Below are positions 19,291-30,242 of a DNA stretch of 33,546 bases, piece by piece (position 1 is the first letter of the stretch; each line of letters starts with the position of its first letter). Source of the DNA: Pseudobdellovibrionaceae bacterium (lineage in GTDB: Bacteria > Bdellovibrionota > Bdellovibrionia > Bdellovibrionales > Bdellovibrionaceae); contig JANWYU010000197.1 in the NCBI GenBank assembly GCA_025055135.1, positions 1 to 33,546 of the forward strand, given 5' to 3'. The notes beneath the pieces were generated by a model. It was given only the letters and a program-made list of their open reading frames with translations. It searched no databases and was not told the DNA's origin. The position numbers and the translations under genes were made by a program.

Positions 19291-22200
19291 AACTTCCTTT
19301 CTCCGCCAAGTGGCTAGAGTTAGAGGAAATGCTCCGCCACCAAATTATGGTACTCGATGGAGCTATGGGTACCATGATTCAACAATACCGTCTAACAGAA
19401 GCAGATTATCGCGGTAATGAATTTAAAAATCATCCCTGTGACTTAAAGGGTAACAATGATTTACTCAACCTTACCCAGCCCGACATTATTCGAGAAATTC
19501 ACCTTAGTTACCTCAGGGCAGGGGCTCAGATTATTGAAACCAATACTTTTAACGGAACCACTATCGCCCAATCCGAATTTGGATTAGCTGATTACGTGGA
19601 ACGAATCAATCACGCTGCTGTTCAAATTGCCAAAGAGGCCATTGAACTCTATCGGAAGGAAAATCCCAATGCGCGCTGCTTTGTTGCAGGTTCCATTGGT
19701 CCTACTAATAAAACCGCCTCTTTGTCTCCTGACGTTAACAATTCAGCGTTTCGCTCCATCGATTTTGATCAATTAGAGAGAAGTTACTCTCAGCAAATTG
19801 AAGCTCTGATTCAAGCTGGAGTTGACCTTCTGTTACCCGAGACAAGCTTCGATACCCTTAACATGAAGGCCTGCCTCTATGCTTTACGGCAAATAGAAAA
19901 GAAGATGGGGCAAAGAATTCCTCTAATGGTTTCTTTTACCATTACTGATCGATCAGGGAGAACACTCTCTGGGCAAACCGTGGAAGCCTTCTGGAACTCC
20001 ATTCGCCATTCAGAACCATTGATTGTTGGCATCAATTGCGCGCTAGGTGCTGCTGACATGCGACCCTTTCTAACGGATCTATCAAGGGTTTGCGATACTT
20101 TCGTTAGTTGTTACCCAAACGCAGGGTTACCCAATCCCTTAAGTCCCACCGGATATGATGAAACTCCGCAAGACATGGCTAAAATTTTAAAAAATTATGC
20201 TGAAGAGGGACTGTTTAACATTGTGGGTGGCTGTTGTGGTACCACTCCTCAGCATATTGCCCATATTGCTCAAGCCGTCTCAAATATTAAACCTCGCCCT
20301 ATCCCCACTATTCCCAAAAAATTAGGCCTAGCAGGACTTGAAGCCTTAAATATTCCGTGTCAGGGAGATAAACCATTTATCATGGTGGGAGAACGCACCA
20401 ACATTATGGGATCACCCCGCTTTGCCCAAGCCGTTAAAGAACAGCAGTGGGATAAGGCGATATCCTTAGCCCGTTCCCAAATTGAAGGGGGAGCAAATCT
20501 TATTGATATCAATTTTGATGAAGGGTTACTCGATTCAGTGGGATGCATGAAGCACTTTTTAAATCTGATAGCCATGGAACCTGATATTGCAAAGGTTCCC
20601 TTTGTGGTTGATTCATCGAAGTGGGAGGTCATCGAGGCAGGACTCAAATGCATTCAAGGCAAACCTATTGTGAACTCCCTTTCGTTAAAAGAAGGGGAGG
20701 AGATTTTCCTCGAGCAGGCTGAAAAGGCAAGAGAATTGGGTGCCGCAATTGTGGTTATGGCCTTCGACGAAACAGGACAGGCAACAGAGCTGCAACACAA
20801 AATAGAAATTTGCCAACGCGCCTATCGCCTGCTCCGTACCAAATTGGACTTCCCTCCTGAAGAAATCATTTTTGATCCCAATGTACTGACCATTGCTACC
20901 GGAATGGAGGAACATAATGCTTACGCCTATAACTTTATTGAAAGCCTCAAAGTAATAAAAGAAAGGTGCCCGGATAGCTTTACCATCGGGGGAATTTCTA
21001 ATCTGTCCTTTTCCTTCCGTGGTAATCAAAAGATACGGGAAGCCTTACATGCCGTTTTTTTACATCATGCCATCCACGCCGGATTAGATTTCGGTATCGT
21101 GAATACCAATTTGTTAGAAAACTACCAACAAATCGATCCTGTACTGCGAGAGCTTTGCGAGGCACTCATTCTTCAGCGTCAATCGGAGGCAGCAGAGCGT
21201 CTCATTCAATTAGCACAAAATTTTCAGGGGCAAAAAAGCCAGTCAAGCCCTACTGACTCCACAATATTTTGGCGACAAAAATCCTTACAGGAACGCATCA
21301 CCTACAGTCTTGTTAATGGAGTACTCGATTTTATTGAACAAGACACCCAGGAAGCCTTTGATTTATTAGGATCTCCCCTCAAAGTGATTGAAGGACCACT
21401 AATGGATGGCATGAAAGTAGTTGGGGAATTGTTCGGCGAGGGTAAAATGTTTTTACCCCAAGTGGTGAAGAGCGCGCAAGTAATGAAAAAAGCTGTCAGT
21501 TACCTGCAGCCCCACTTGGAAAAAATGACTGCCCATAATCAGTCGACCCAGCCTACCTTTGTCATCGCTACTGTAAAAGGGGATGTACATGACATCGGAA
21601 AAAACATTGTTGCTACTGTTTTGCGCTGTAATGGATATCGGGTGGTTGATCTGGGCGTGATGGTGCCTGCTCATAAAATAATAGAAGCGGTTATTCAAGA
21701 GAAGGCTTCTTTGCTTGGGCTTAGTGGCCTTATCACACCATCGTTAGATGAAATGGTATTTGTGGCGAAAGAGCTTGAAAAACAAAAAATTAAGGTTCCG
21801 CTTCTTATCGGAGGTGCTACTACCTCTAAAGTGCACACTGCAGTAAAAATTGATCCCTGTTACTCGCCTCCCGTCGTTCATGTTACCAATGCTTCCTTGG
21901 TAATGGAGGCCTGCCAAGAGTTAATGTCCGCACAACAAAAGGGTGATTGGTCAGAGATAAAAAAAAGATCAGCCCAAATCCGTGAAAGTTATTATCAATC
22001 GCTTCAGGAAAAAAAAGAACGACTCTCCCTAACGGAAGCGCGACAAAAAAAACCAATATTTGATTTTTCACAGATTGAATCCCCTGAACGCTCTGGAGTT
22101 TTTGATTTAATTCCTAATTACCGAACTATTGTTGAATTTATTGATTGGAGCCCTTTCTTCTGGACCTGGGAATTAAAGGGGGTTTATCCCAAAATTTTCG

Positions 22201-22985
22201 AACATCCCAAATGGGGCACTCAAGCGCGCCAATTGCACGATGACGCCTTAGCCCTAATTGATTTTATATTTAGCCGATCACCCTTTGACTTAAAGGCAAG
22301 AGTAGGACTATTCCCTGCTCAATCAAGTGGGGATGACGTTACTGTATTCGATCCACAAACGTTACAACCATTAGGAGTATTTCACTTTTTAAGACAACAA
22401 GAATGGAATGTTACCATTAATGGCAATTGTTACTGTTTGGCTGATTTTATCAAACCTAAACAAGAAAACCAAGAATGGGACTGGATCGGGGCTTTTGTGG
22501 TAACATCAGGAAAAAAAGTAGAGGAATGGTCTAACTACTATGAAAAAAAAGGCGATGACTATCGTGGAATATTAGTTAAGGCGATAGGTGATCGTTTTGC
22601 TGAGGCCTTAGCGGAATGGGCCCATCAAGAAGTTAGAAGGCTCTTTCCTTTTGGGAAACAGGAACAGCTCTCCGTAGAAGATTTAATTGCCGAAAAATAT
22701 CGTGGTATTCGTCCCGCTCCTGGTTACCCAGCCTGTCCAGATCACACCGCTAAACTTGTGATTTGGAAATTACTCGATGTGGAAAAACACGTGGGCGTTC
22801 AATTAACCGAGAACTTGGCCATGAGTCCTCCCAGTTCCGTTTGCGGCCTTTACTTTTTTCATCCTGAATCCCGTTACTTTAACGTGGGAAAAATCGGGAA
22901 TGATCAATTGCTGGATATGGTAAAGCGTAGGGAAATGTCAGATCAAGAGTTGAAAAAATGGTTAGTAACATATTTATCCGACTAA
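19287..22985 (+). CDS. metH: Cobalamin-dependent methionine synthase, full length
   Basis: [58 protein letters not shown] (B12 His), [15 protein letters not shown] activation domain. ATGA overlap with metF. Confidence 0.98.
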   Translation: MKLPFSAKWLELEEMLRHQIMVLDGAMGTMIQQYRLTEADYRGNEFKNHPCDLKGNNDLLNLTQPDIIREIHLSYLRAGAQIIETNTFNGTTIAQSEFGLADYVERINHAAVQIAKEAIELYRKENPNARCFVAGSIGPTNKTASLSPDVNNSAFRSIDFDQLERSYSQQIEALIQAGVDLLLPETSFDTLNMKACLYALRQIEKKMGQRIPLMVSFTITDRSGRTLSGQTVEAFWNSIRHSEPLIVGINCALGAADMRPFLTDLSRVCDTFVSCYPNAGLPNPLSPTGYDETPQDMAKILKNYAEEGLFNIVGGCCGTTPQHIAHIAQAVSNIKPRPIPTIPKKLGLAGLEALNIPCQGDKPFIMVGERTNIMGSPRFAQAVKEQQWDKAISLARSQIEGGANLIDINFDEGLLDSVGCMKHFLNLIAMEPDIAKVPFVVDSSKWEVIEAGLKCIQGKPIVNSLSLKEGEEIFLEQAEKARELGAAIVVMAFDETGQATELQHKIEICQRAYRLLRTKLDFPPEEIIFDPNVLTIATGMEEHNAYAYNFIESLKVIKERCPDSFTIGGISNLSFSFRGNQKIREALHAVFLHHAIHAGLDFGIVNTNLLENYQQIDPVLRELCEALILQRQSEAAERLIQLAQNFQGQKSQSSPTDSTIFWRQKSLQERITYSLVNGVLDFIEQDTQEAFDLLGSPLKVIEGPLMDGMKVVGELFGEGKMFLPQVVKSAQVMKKAVSYLQPHLEKMTAHNQSTQPTFVIATVKGDVHDIGKNIVATVLRCNGYRVVDLGVMVPAHKIIEAVIQEKASLLGLSGLITPSLDEMVFVAKELEKQKIKVPLLIGGATTSKVHTAVKIDPCYSPPVVHVTNASLVMEACQELMSAQQKGDWSEIKKRSAQIRESYYQSLQEKKERLSLTEARQKKPIFDFSQIESPERSGVFDLIPNYRTIVEFIDWSPFFWTWELKGVYPKIFEHPKWGTQARQLHDDALALIDFIFSRSPFDLKARVGLFPAQSSGDDVTVFDPQTLQPLGVFHFLRQQEWNVTINGNCYCLADFIKPKQENQEWDWIGAFVVTSGKKVEEWSNYYEKKGDDYRGILVKAIGDRFAEALAEWAHQEVRRLFPFGKQEQLSVEDLIAEKYRGIRPAPGYPACPDHTAKLVIWKLLDVEKHVGVQLTENLAMSPPSSVCGLYFFHPESRYFNVGKIGNDQLLDMVKRREMSDQELKKWLVTYLSD

Positions 22986-23017
22986 AATTCGAAAATCCAA
23001 GATCCAAGAAAATCCCT

Positions 23018-24439
23018 TTATCCACTAGTCTGTTTGCGTCTCGAAGAGGGTAATATCTTAAGTGCTTCTCGATACTTAGCCACAGTACGGCGAGCAATTT
23101 GAATACCCTCAGCCTTGAGTCGGTCTACAATTTCTTGATCTGATAATGGAAATCGGGGATCTTCCCTACTGATCAATTCTTTTATCCGTAGCTTAACCGA
23201 CTCGGCAGCCACTCCTTCTCCAGAAGTAGTAGTAATACCCGAGTTAAAAAAGTATTTTAATTCAAAAACCCCCTGAGGAGTATATACATATTTGTTACTG
23301 GTTACCCTACTCACGGTTGACTCATGAAGACCAACCTCCATAGCAATATCTTTTAAAATAAGTGGCTTTAGTGCCGATGGTCCTTTCTCTAGAAATTCTC
23401 TTTGGTGTCTCATAATTGCTTCGGTAACCCGATAGATGGTTCTCTGTCGGTTTTGCAACGATTTAATCAACCATATTGCAGAATTTAATTTTTCCTTAAT
23501 AAAATCTTTGGTACCCTTTTCATTTGTTTTGATGTCATCAGATTGAACTACGTTTTTATAAAAATGAGAGATTTTTAATTTGGGTAACCCTTCCTCATTT
23601 AAGGAAATTACATAATCATCGCCCACCTTAAAAACAAACACATCGGGAACTACATACTGAGTGTCCCCCACATGATAAGCCCGTCCCGGCTTAGGATCCA
23701 TACTTGTTATAATACGCGCTAGATCTCTTATTTCTTGAACGTCCTTACCCATTTCTTTGGCAATTACGTCATATTGTTTTTTTTCAAGATAAGGTAAATA
23801 GTCATTGATCAGCCGAATTAAATCCGGTGTATCCTCTTCCAGGTATTTGGCTTGGATGATCAAACACTCTTTTAGATCCCGCGCCCCTACCCCCGCTGGG
23901 TCGAACTCTTGAATCACACGCAAGATCCGATCCAAATCAGCAACCGAAACATTCTCCGATTTACTGAGCTCCTCTAAGCTAATGGTCAGGTAACCATCAT
24001 CATTAATGTAGTCAATAAGCAACTCCGCTAAAGACAGGTCCTTCTCATTCAACCCCATCATCTTAGCTTGCCAAATCAAATATTCATGTAACGTTTGTTG
24101 AGTAGAAATTATATTCTCGTAGTTATAAATTTCATCGTTAACAGCAAAGTTCATTAAATGGCGACCTTTATCTTTTTCAAAATAAGTATCCCAATCAAAA
24201 TCTTCTTGTTGTTTTTCCGGATCATGGTTGGGTACTTGTACTTCTACTTCCTGAGCCTCAATACGAGATCCACCTTCGGTATCAATCATCTCCTCTAAAA
24301 GTGGGTTACTTTCCAATTCAAATCGTAGAGCCTCTTCCAATTCAAGGCGAGACATTTGCAGCATTTTAATCGCTTGCTGCAATTGGGGAGTCATCTTTAA
24401 GGTCTGAATCTGCTTAAGAGACAGGTTCAATTTAGCCAT
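23018..24439 (-). CDS. rpoN: RNA polymerase sigma-54 factor
   Basis: N-terminal MAKLNLSLKQIQTLKMTPQLQQAIKMLQMSRLELEE; RpoN box ARRTVAKYREAL. Confidence 0.98.
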   Translation of the reverse strand: MAKLNLSLKQIQTLKMTPQLQQAIKMLQMSRLELEEALRFELESNPLLEEMIDTEGGSRIEAQEVEVQVPNHDPEKQQEDFDWDTYFEKDKGRHLMNFAVNDEIYNYENIISTQQTLHEYLIWQAKMMGLNEKDLSLAELLIDYINDDGYLTISLEELSKSENVSVADLDRILRVIQEFDPAGVGARDLKECLIIQAKYLEEDTPDLIRLINDYLPYLEKKQYDVIAKEMGKDVQEIRDLARIITSMDPKPGRAYHVGDTQYVVPDVFVFKVGDDYVISLNEEGLPKLKISHFYKNVVQSDDIKTNEKGTKDFIKEKLNSAIWLIKSLQNRQRTIYRVTEAIMRHQREFLEKGPSALKPLILKDIAMEVGLHESTVSRVTSNKYVYTPQGVFELKYFFNSGITTTSGEGVAAESVKLRIKELISREDPRFPLSDQEIVDRLKAEGIQIARRTVAKYREALKILPSSRRKQTSG

Positions 24440-24447
24440 GAAGCCAC

Positions 24448-25170
24448 CTACAATTTAAAATTCTCTCCTAAATAGAACCGTTTGGCTACCTCATTCTGAG
24501 CAATTTCTATGGCTGAACCTTGGACTTGAATTATACCGTCCTTTAAAATGTAAGCCCGATCGCAAATTCCTAGGGTTTCCCTAACGTTGTGATCCGTAAT
24601 TAAAATCCCAATATTTTTGGCCTGAAGGGTTTTAATGATACTTTGAATATCACTAACCGCAATGGGATCCACCCCAGCAAATGGTTCATCAAGTAAGATG
24701 AAGCGGGGGTTGCCAGCTAGACTTCGAGCAATCTCTACCCGGCGCCTTTCACCTCCACTCAAAGAATAACCATAACTATCGCGTATGTGACTCACGTTGA
24801 ATTCGTCCAGGAGGCGATCAATCCTTTGCTCAGCCTCCTTTCCGTAAACGCCATGAGATTCAAACGCAACCTTCAAATTTTCAAAAACTGTCAACTTACG
24901 AAAAACGCTCGCCTCCTGAGGCAAGTAACCAAGCCCCAACCGACACCGACGATACATGGGCAGATGTTGGATCTCTTGACCATTTAATAATACCTTTCCC
25001 TCATCTTGAGTAACAATTCCAATCACCATATAGAAACTAGTTGTTTTACCTGCCCCATTGGGGCCCAAAAGCCCAACTACCTGGCCCGACCTTACTTCGA
25101 AGCTTACACGCTCTACCACCCGACGTGTTCCGTAATATTTTTTTAAATCGATCGCCTCTAGTATTCCCAA
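24448..25170 (-). CDS. lptB: LPS export ABC transporter ATP-binding protein
   Basis: [65 protein letters not shown]. Confidence 0.95.
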   Translation of the reverse strand: MGILEAIDLKKYYGTRRVVERVSFEVRSGQVVGLLGPNGAGKTTSFYMVIGIVTQDEGKVLLNGQEIQHLPMYRRCRLGLGYLPQEASVFRKLTVFENLKVAFESHGVYGKEAEQRIDRLLDEFNVSHIRDSYGYSLSGGERRRVEIARSLAGNPRFILLDEPFAGVDPIAVSDIQSIIKTLQAKNIGILITDHNVRETLGICDRAYILKDGIIQVQGSAIEIAQNEVAKRFYLGENFKL

Positions 25171-26127
25171 TTATGGCTCCTGACTTTTGGCTCTAATCTT
25201 ATCTACAGTAACCTCATCATTTTCATAATCTAAAATAATGCGCTCTCCTTCAACTCGTCTATGACTTTCCCACAACACGGGGTTTTGAGTCAGCTCCACT
25301 AAGCCCCGATCCACATGAAAAACAGCCCGACCACATTCAGCTTTACGCGCTTTACTTTCCAATCGCACCTGATCCTTCATCACAATGCGGTAAGGCCGCC
25401 GAGCAAAGTTGTTAAAAAATAGAGTAGCAAGGTTACTTTCAAAACGACTATCCGGTAATTCCACCTTTACCTCGTCACGCAAATTTATCGTTTTATACTT
25501 CCGATTTAAATCGGCCAACTTGGATTGTACCAACAAAGCGTCCTCTTGATTTAAAGGATGTTTTACCAATACTCCGGACTCAAAAAAAATTTCTTCTTTG
25601 GCCATTAAAGCCCGAATCAAACCAGCCTGGATGGATTGGCTGGGATCATGCTGAGATTTCAAAAAAACCTCTCCTTGTGACTGCAACTCTCGCTGAGCCG
25701 CCCAATAAATTAATTGATCAGTCTCGGCTACATAATCATCATACACCCAGATACGAACATGTCCTGAAATAATAAGTTGACGCTGGTTGAGGTGATAGGT
25801 GGCTAGATTTCCAACCACTTTTATTGATTTTTTTTTAACATCATAAAAGTAAGCTTCAACTTGCGAAAGCTCCCAAATATTTTCTATTCCTTTGTTTTTG
25901 GCTTCAATGGCATATAACTCCCATTCCTTGTCATTATCAAAAGACTCAAGCCAGTGGATTTGTCTCAAAAGATGCAAATACTCGCGAGCTGCACGAATTT
26001 CCCTTTTCACTCTAGAAAAGAGATCGGCTTGATGGCCCAACGAAAAAAGCAATTCAGGGTTTTTAGAAATATAGTAACCGACGCCTATAAGGAGGAAAAA
26101 AACGCCAAACCACCACGCTCTTTTCAC
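25171..26127 (-). CDS. lptC: LptC-like LPS export/assembly protein (LptA/OstA-like beta-jellyroll)
   Basis: Single N-terminal TM; LptC/LptA-like repeats (YFYDVKKKSIKVVGNLATYHLNQRQLIISGHVRIWVYDDYVAETDQLIYW); abuts lptB. Confidence 0.75.
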   Translation of the reverse strand: MKRAWWFGVFFLLIGVGYYISKNPELLFSLGHQADLFSRVKREIRAAREYLHLLRQIHWLESFDNDKEWELYAIEAKNKGIENIWELSQVEAYFYDVKKKSIKVVGNLATYHLNQRQLIISGHVRIWVYDDYVAETDQLIYWAAQRELQSQGEVFLKSQHDPSQSIQAGLIRALMAKEEIFFESGVLVKHPLNQEDALLVQSKLADLNRKYKTINLRDEVKVELPDSRFESNLATLFFNNFARRPYRIVMKDQVRLESKARKAECGRAVFHVDRGLVELTQNPVLWESHRRVEGERIILDYENDEVTVDKIRAKSQEP

Positions 26128-26136
26128 GATAATAGC

Positions 26137-26715
26137 TTAACGTTTTTCTTTTAACACCGCAAAATTTATCTCCTGAGCTCCCGCCTCAGTTATGGTAAAT
26201 AAAATTTTTTTTATTGTTGCAAACTCAATCATCCGATCAGCTTGAACAGTGACTTTTTTCCAATGGGGAATGGTAGACGGTCGCGTTGCCCTTCCTCCCC
26301 CCATCACTTCATGAATACGGTTATTCAATTTTGCCTCTTCTCTGAGGCGAACAACATCCATATTACGCTCTATGGCTGATTTTAATGAAGGAATGAGCCA
26401 ACTTTGCTGAGAGCGCACAAAATTTAGAGGAACAACCGCCTCTTTATCCACAAAAACGTAACGCTCAGAAACAGTGACAGAAACCGCTGGAGCAAGTTCT
26501 TTTACCTTTTCGGCCTTGGGCAACACCACTTCTTTAGGTAAAAAGATGACTTCCCCTGTCACATTGTAGTTCTGAAGTAGAAAAATTACCAAAACAGTAA
26601 ACATATCCACCATTGCTGTCAGTGAAAGGGTTGCCACTACGGATCTTCGATTCCCTAAGCGAGAGGAAAGTAACCGGTAATTTCGAAACTTTTGCCCAGG
26701 GGGATAAATGGCCAT
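26137..26715 (-). CDS. ExbD/TolR-family protein
   Basis: TM with conserved Asp LTAMVDMFTVLVIFLLQNYN; periplasmic ExbD-like domain ending VTVQADRMIEFATIKKILFTITEAGAQEINFAVL. Confidence 0.85.
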   Translation of the reverse strand: MAIYPPGQKFRNYRLLSSRLGNRRSVVATLSLTAMVDMFTVLVIFLLQNYNVTGEVIFLPKEVVLPKAEKVKELAPAVSVTVSERYVFVDKEAVVPLNFVRSQQSWLIPSLKSAIERNMDVVRLREEAKLNNRIHEVMGGGRATRPSTIPHWKKVTVQADRMIEFATIKKILFTITEAGAQEINFAVLKEKR

Positions 26716-27185
26716 TATGGACTCCCTGTTAGAACTGAAAGTTGAGTAAACCCAGCCATTAAAAAAGCATCCATACTGCGAATCAATCGCTCATAGGGAA
26801 GCTGATCCACCATAGTTAATACAGCATCATTTTTATTAGGATTCATTTTCTTAACTCGTTCCAAACGAGCAATTAATCCCGAATCATCAAATCCTCCGTC
26901 AATCAAGGGTAACTTCATTTTCTCTTTACCTACTGTCAAAACATATCCACTTTCCAAAATTTCTAACTTTAAAACCAACTCTTCCGACAAAGGGGGTGGA
27001 GGCTCGGTAGCATCAGGATTTTTCTTTCCGTATACACTAGAACCCAATTGGATCATTGTTACTTGCGTCCAAACCGCAGTAATCAGCAAAAATGTTATCA
27101 GAACACTCATCAAATCAATAAAAGGAACAAGGTTTAATTCTACATTTTTAGGCCGACCTCGTCCTCGCTCCTGCACTTCGGACAT
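26715..27185 (-). CDS. ExbD/TolR-family protein
   Basis: VELNLVPFIDLMSVLITFLLITAVW with conserved Asp; MVDQLPYERLIRSMDAFLMAGFTQLSVLTG. Confidence 0.88.
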   Translation of the reverse strand: MSEVQERGRGRPKNVELNLVPFIDLMSVLITFLLITAVWTQVTMIQLGSSVYGKKNPDATEPPPPLSEELVLKLEILESGYVLTVGKEKMKLPLIDGGFDDSGLIARLERVKKMNPNKNDAVLTMVDQLPYERLIRSMDAFLMAGFTQLSVLTGSP

Positions 27186-27214
27186 AAGTTTGGTCCCCCG
27201 GAAATCTACACTAG

Positions 27215-27871
27215 TTAATCGCGAATTTTATCACGATTACTTGCCACAACATTCAACACGCTCATTGAACTCTCCATAATTTCGTTCTCCAATCGCTGAA
27301 TTCTCAGTTGAAAATAACCATAAAAAATAACGCTTACAATTGCTACCAACAATCCAAATGCCGTACAGTTTAAAGCATGGGAAATACCCTGAGAAAGCCT
27401 CTCAGCTTTTTGAGCAGGATCGGCCTCAGCTACACCCCTAAAGGATTGGATCATTCCGATAATCGTTCCTAAAAGACCTGCTAGAACTGCTGAGTTACCA
27501 GTTACCGCTAAAAACGAAGACCATCCCTCTAAGTGTGGCTGCTCCCGAAGGACGGCAGCATCCATGGCTACTTGAATTTCTTCATCGGGACGCTTGTTTA
27601 AGGCCTGAATCAGACCAGATTTAATAGTATTACTAAGTGGTGCACGCCGGGAATCACAAAAAGCAATAGCTTGACGAATATCTCCCTTTAAAATCATAGG
27701 AATCAATTGTTCCAAAAAACCTTTCTTATCCAAAGTAGCATATTTGAGATAAATAAATCGTTCTATGATAAGAATAATTGTAATAATGAAAATAAAAAGA
27801 ATAACATACATTACCGGACCGCCTTCAATAAAGGCTCGCTGAATCCAAGGTAACTCTGCCACCGTATTCAT
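27215..27871 (-). CDS. ExbB/TolQ/MotA-type proton channel protein
   Basis: GLLGTIIGMIQSFRGVAEADPAQKAERLSQGISHALNCTAFGLLVAIVSVIFYGYF. AAGGGGGT SD before the ATG at 27871 (track start 27892). Confidence 0.92.
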   Translation of the reverse strand: MNTVAELPWIQRAFIEGGPVMYVILFIFIITIILIIERFIYLKYATLDKKGFLEQLIPMILKGDIRQAIAFCDSRRAPLSNTIKSGLIQALNKRPDEEIQVAMDAAVLREQPHLEGWSSFLAVTGNSAVLAGLLGTIIGMIQSFRGVAEADPAQKAERLSQGISHALNCTAFGLLVAIVSVIFYGYFQLRIQRLENEIMESSMSVLNVVASNRDKIRD

Positions 27872-27917
27872 AAATTTACCCCCTTTCGGCAAACTCCCTG
27901 CTTCCCCTTTATTTTAA

Positions 27918-29972
27918 CTACTTTTGTGCATCAAAGACAAAAGGATATTCGACTACAGCTGTAGTACCTCTGGCCGGCTCCGGAAACTTTTGCTCTTTAA
28001 TTCTTTCGGATACACATAAGGCTACCTGCTCGTCAGGTAACGTACTCTTTTTGGCACGGGCGGAAAGAACCCGGCCACGTTCGCCAATTTCAAAAACAAT
28101 AGTTACTTTACCATGCAATCCTGGTCTTAATTGCAATCGACGCTCATAGCACGTTTTAATCTGATTGATGATACTACGGATTACGCGACGTACAGCTTCT
28201 CTATCAATAGTTCCAGTAAACTCCACTGGCATTCCGGGGGCTTCCACCTGAACTTGAACTCGCGAAGTACCTGATCCCCCTGGTCCCTCTAGCAAATCAC
28301 TCATTTTTCCTCGCCCACTCGGAGCAATACGATTAATCGGCTCTTTTACAGTCCCACCAATGCCTTTGGGATTTTTAATTAAACGGGCACCAACTTCATC
28401 GCCGGGCGATGAGCCTCCTGATCCAATTTTTCCGGTAACCTCTGAGGCACGACCCAAAATATCGCCCGTTCCCACAGACACTTTATCAACTGAGGAACGA
28501 CTGCCTCCTCCACCAAAGGCACCAATCAACCCAACTTGATTAATATCAATTTTCTTTTGGGCCGTACTTGCCGCTTCCTTAGAACCAGGAGCAAATCCCG
28601 CCCCTCCTACTTCCTTTTTTTCTTTTTTAGGCAAAGAAACACTTTGCGAATGAGATTTCGAAGATCCCTCAGGCTCTTGACGTGGGGAAGGTTTAGCTGT
28701 TTGCTTATCAACATTTGGTAACATCTCATTTTTTTTGTTGCTAGCCGGAACAGGAGACGCCTTAGGGGGAATTTTTTCCTCTTTTACCACCACTTTAACG
28801 GGCTCGGGGGGTTTTGGCTCAAGCTGTTGAGGCTTTACAACATCCCTCGCTTCTTCTTTCTCAGGTTGTGGAAGAGGTGGTGGAACATAAATAAATTCGG
28901 CATAACGGCCTGTTTCTTCACCTGAGAATTCCACACCTGGCTCTGGGGCATAAACAGAAATCATAAAAGCCATCAAAATGACAATGATCAAAGAGAAAAC
29001 AACACCTGCAACTTCACCAGAAGACAAATCCAGTAGCCCAACGGGGCGAGCCTTATCTGTTTCACCAATGCGCCTCACCAATATTTGTAGATTAAAACCG
29101 GGATGAACCATCTCCAATAGTTCCCCTCCGGACAAAGTTAAAGACGAACCCATCTGCACCGGATGTAATCGCTTCAGCGTTCTCAACGTATTCTCATCAA
29201 ATCGCGAAGTTGGAGTCACAAGTTGAATGTCAAATCCAAAAGGGATAAAAAGAGTAACCCCTCCCGCCGTTTGCTTTAAAAAAGGATCCGATGATTTTAT
29301 CCCCAAAAGCTTCCAGTCCAAAGAAAAATCAGCAAAGAATCTCCATAGAATTATTTTATCTTTTTTGGCAAAGTGATAAACATTTAAAATACGATCCTTC
29401 CAAGCAAAAAACACTTGAATATTGTTACCTGTTGCAGGACGCAAATAGGACTTCAATTCTGAAATTTGATTCGGTGGAGCAAAGGTTTCCTTCTTTCTTC
29501 TGATTTTATTGGAAGATAGTGTGGTTTGTTTTCCTAAAACATTCTCTGGGGCCATCATCTCCTTAGGTAACTGATTACCATATCCAGGCAATTTGTTCCG
29601 TTCCGGTAAATTTATCGAAGATTTTTGCCTAGACTCACTCTCGGATATCATTATTAAATCAGGCTTCGCAGAAGATGCAATAAACGCCTGAATTTTGAAT
29701 GCACCAATAGTAACAGTATCCTCGTTGCGCACAGCCTCATCTAAGACTGGTTTTCCATTTTTTAATGTGCCAGTCTGTGACCCAAGATCACAGATAAAAA
29801 TCGTATCTTTTCTTAAATCGAAAAGGCAATGAATAGGGGAGACTGAATCATCATCTAAGGCCAAATCAACCTCTGCAGTGGGGCGCCCCACCACCACCGG
29901 AAAACGGGTGAATTGCTTGACTTGTTTTAGCTCAACTCCCTTAAAAATGCGCAAAACCAAAATGTTACTCAA
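27918..29972 (-). CDS. FHA domain - TM - Pro-rich - AgmX/PglI (TonB-like) C-terminal domain protein, Glt-like
   Basis: FHA FPVVVGRPTAEVDLALDDDSVSPIHCLFDLRKDTIFICDLGSQTGTLKNG; TM VAGVVFSLIIVILMAFMISVY; Pro/Glu/Lys-rich linker; C-term AVRRVIRSIINQIKTCYERRLQLRPGLHGKVTIVFEIGERGRVLSA. Confidence 0.82.
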   Translation of the reverse strand: MSNILVLRIFKGVELKQVKQFTRFPVVVGRPTAEVDLALDDDSVSPIHCLFDLRKDTIFICDLGSQTGTLKNGKPVLDEAVRNEDTVTIGAFKIQAFIASSAKPDLIMISESESRQKSSINLPERNKLPGYGNQLPKEMMAPENVLGKQTTLSSNKIRRKKETFAPPNQISELKSYLRPATGNNIQVFFAWKDRILNVYHFAKKDKIILWRFFADFSLDWKLLGIKSSDPFLKQTAGGVTLFIPFGFDIQLVTPTSRFDENTLRTLKRLHPVQMGSSLTLSGGELLEMVHPGFNLQILVRRIGETDKARPVGLLDLSSGEVAGVVFSLIIVILMAFMISVYAPEPGVEFSGEETGRYAEFIYVPPPLPQPEKEEARDVVKPQQLEPKPPEPVKVVVKEEKIPPKASPVPASNKKNEMLPNVDKQTAKPSPRQEPEGSSKSHSQSVSLPKKEKKEVGGAGFAPGSKEAASTAQKKIDINQVGLIGAFGGGGSRSSVDKVSVGTGDILGRASEVTGKIGSGGSSPGDEVGARLIKNPKGIGGTVKEPINRIAPSGRGKMSDLLEGPGGSGTSRVQVQVEAPGMPVEFTGTIDREAVRRVIRSIINQIKTCYERRLQLRPGLHGKVTIVFEIGERGRVLSARAKKSTLPDEQVALCVSERIKEQKFPEPARGTTAVVEYPFVFDAQK

Positions 29973-30241
29973 TCTTTCCCTCGCTTTATTCTTAAATTCT
30001 CGCTGTCACTTCTTGCCTCTGGAATAAAATGTTCTCGCAATCTGATTAATTTTTTGTAATTCATTTTTTTCTGTTGCAAAAGGTAAAATAGTTCTGGCTT
30101 CGCATCACGACCTTCAACCAACTCATCTTCAAAATTTAAGACCTCCTTTCGAACTTCAGGCGACGATGAGGACGGCTCTGCCCTTAATTGGAAAGGAATC
30201 AACATAAAAAGAATCAAAAAATATATTCTAAACCAATCCAT
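29969..30241 (-). CDS. Small secreted/periplasmic protein, possible CglF-like gliding accessory
   Basis: Signal peptide MDWFRIYFLILFMLIPFQLRAEP; body LNFEDELVEGRDAKPELFYLLQQKKMNYKKLIRLREHFIPE. Overlaps the downstream FHA gene by 4 nt. Confidence 0.7.
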   Translation of the reverse strand: MDWFRIYFLILFMLIPFQLRAEPSSSSPEVRKEVLNFEDELVEGRDAKPELFYLLQQKKMNYKKLIRLREHFIPEARSDSENLRIKRGKD

Positions 30242-30242
30242 A

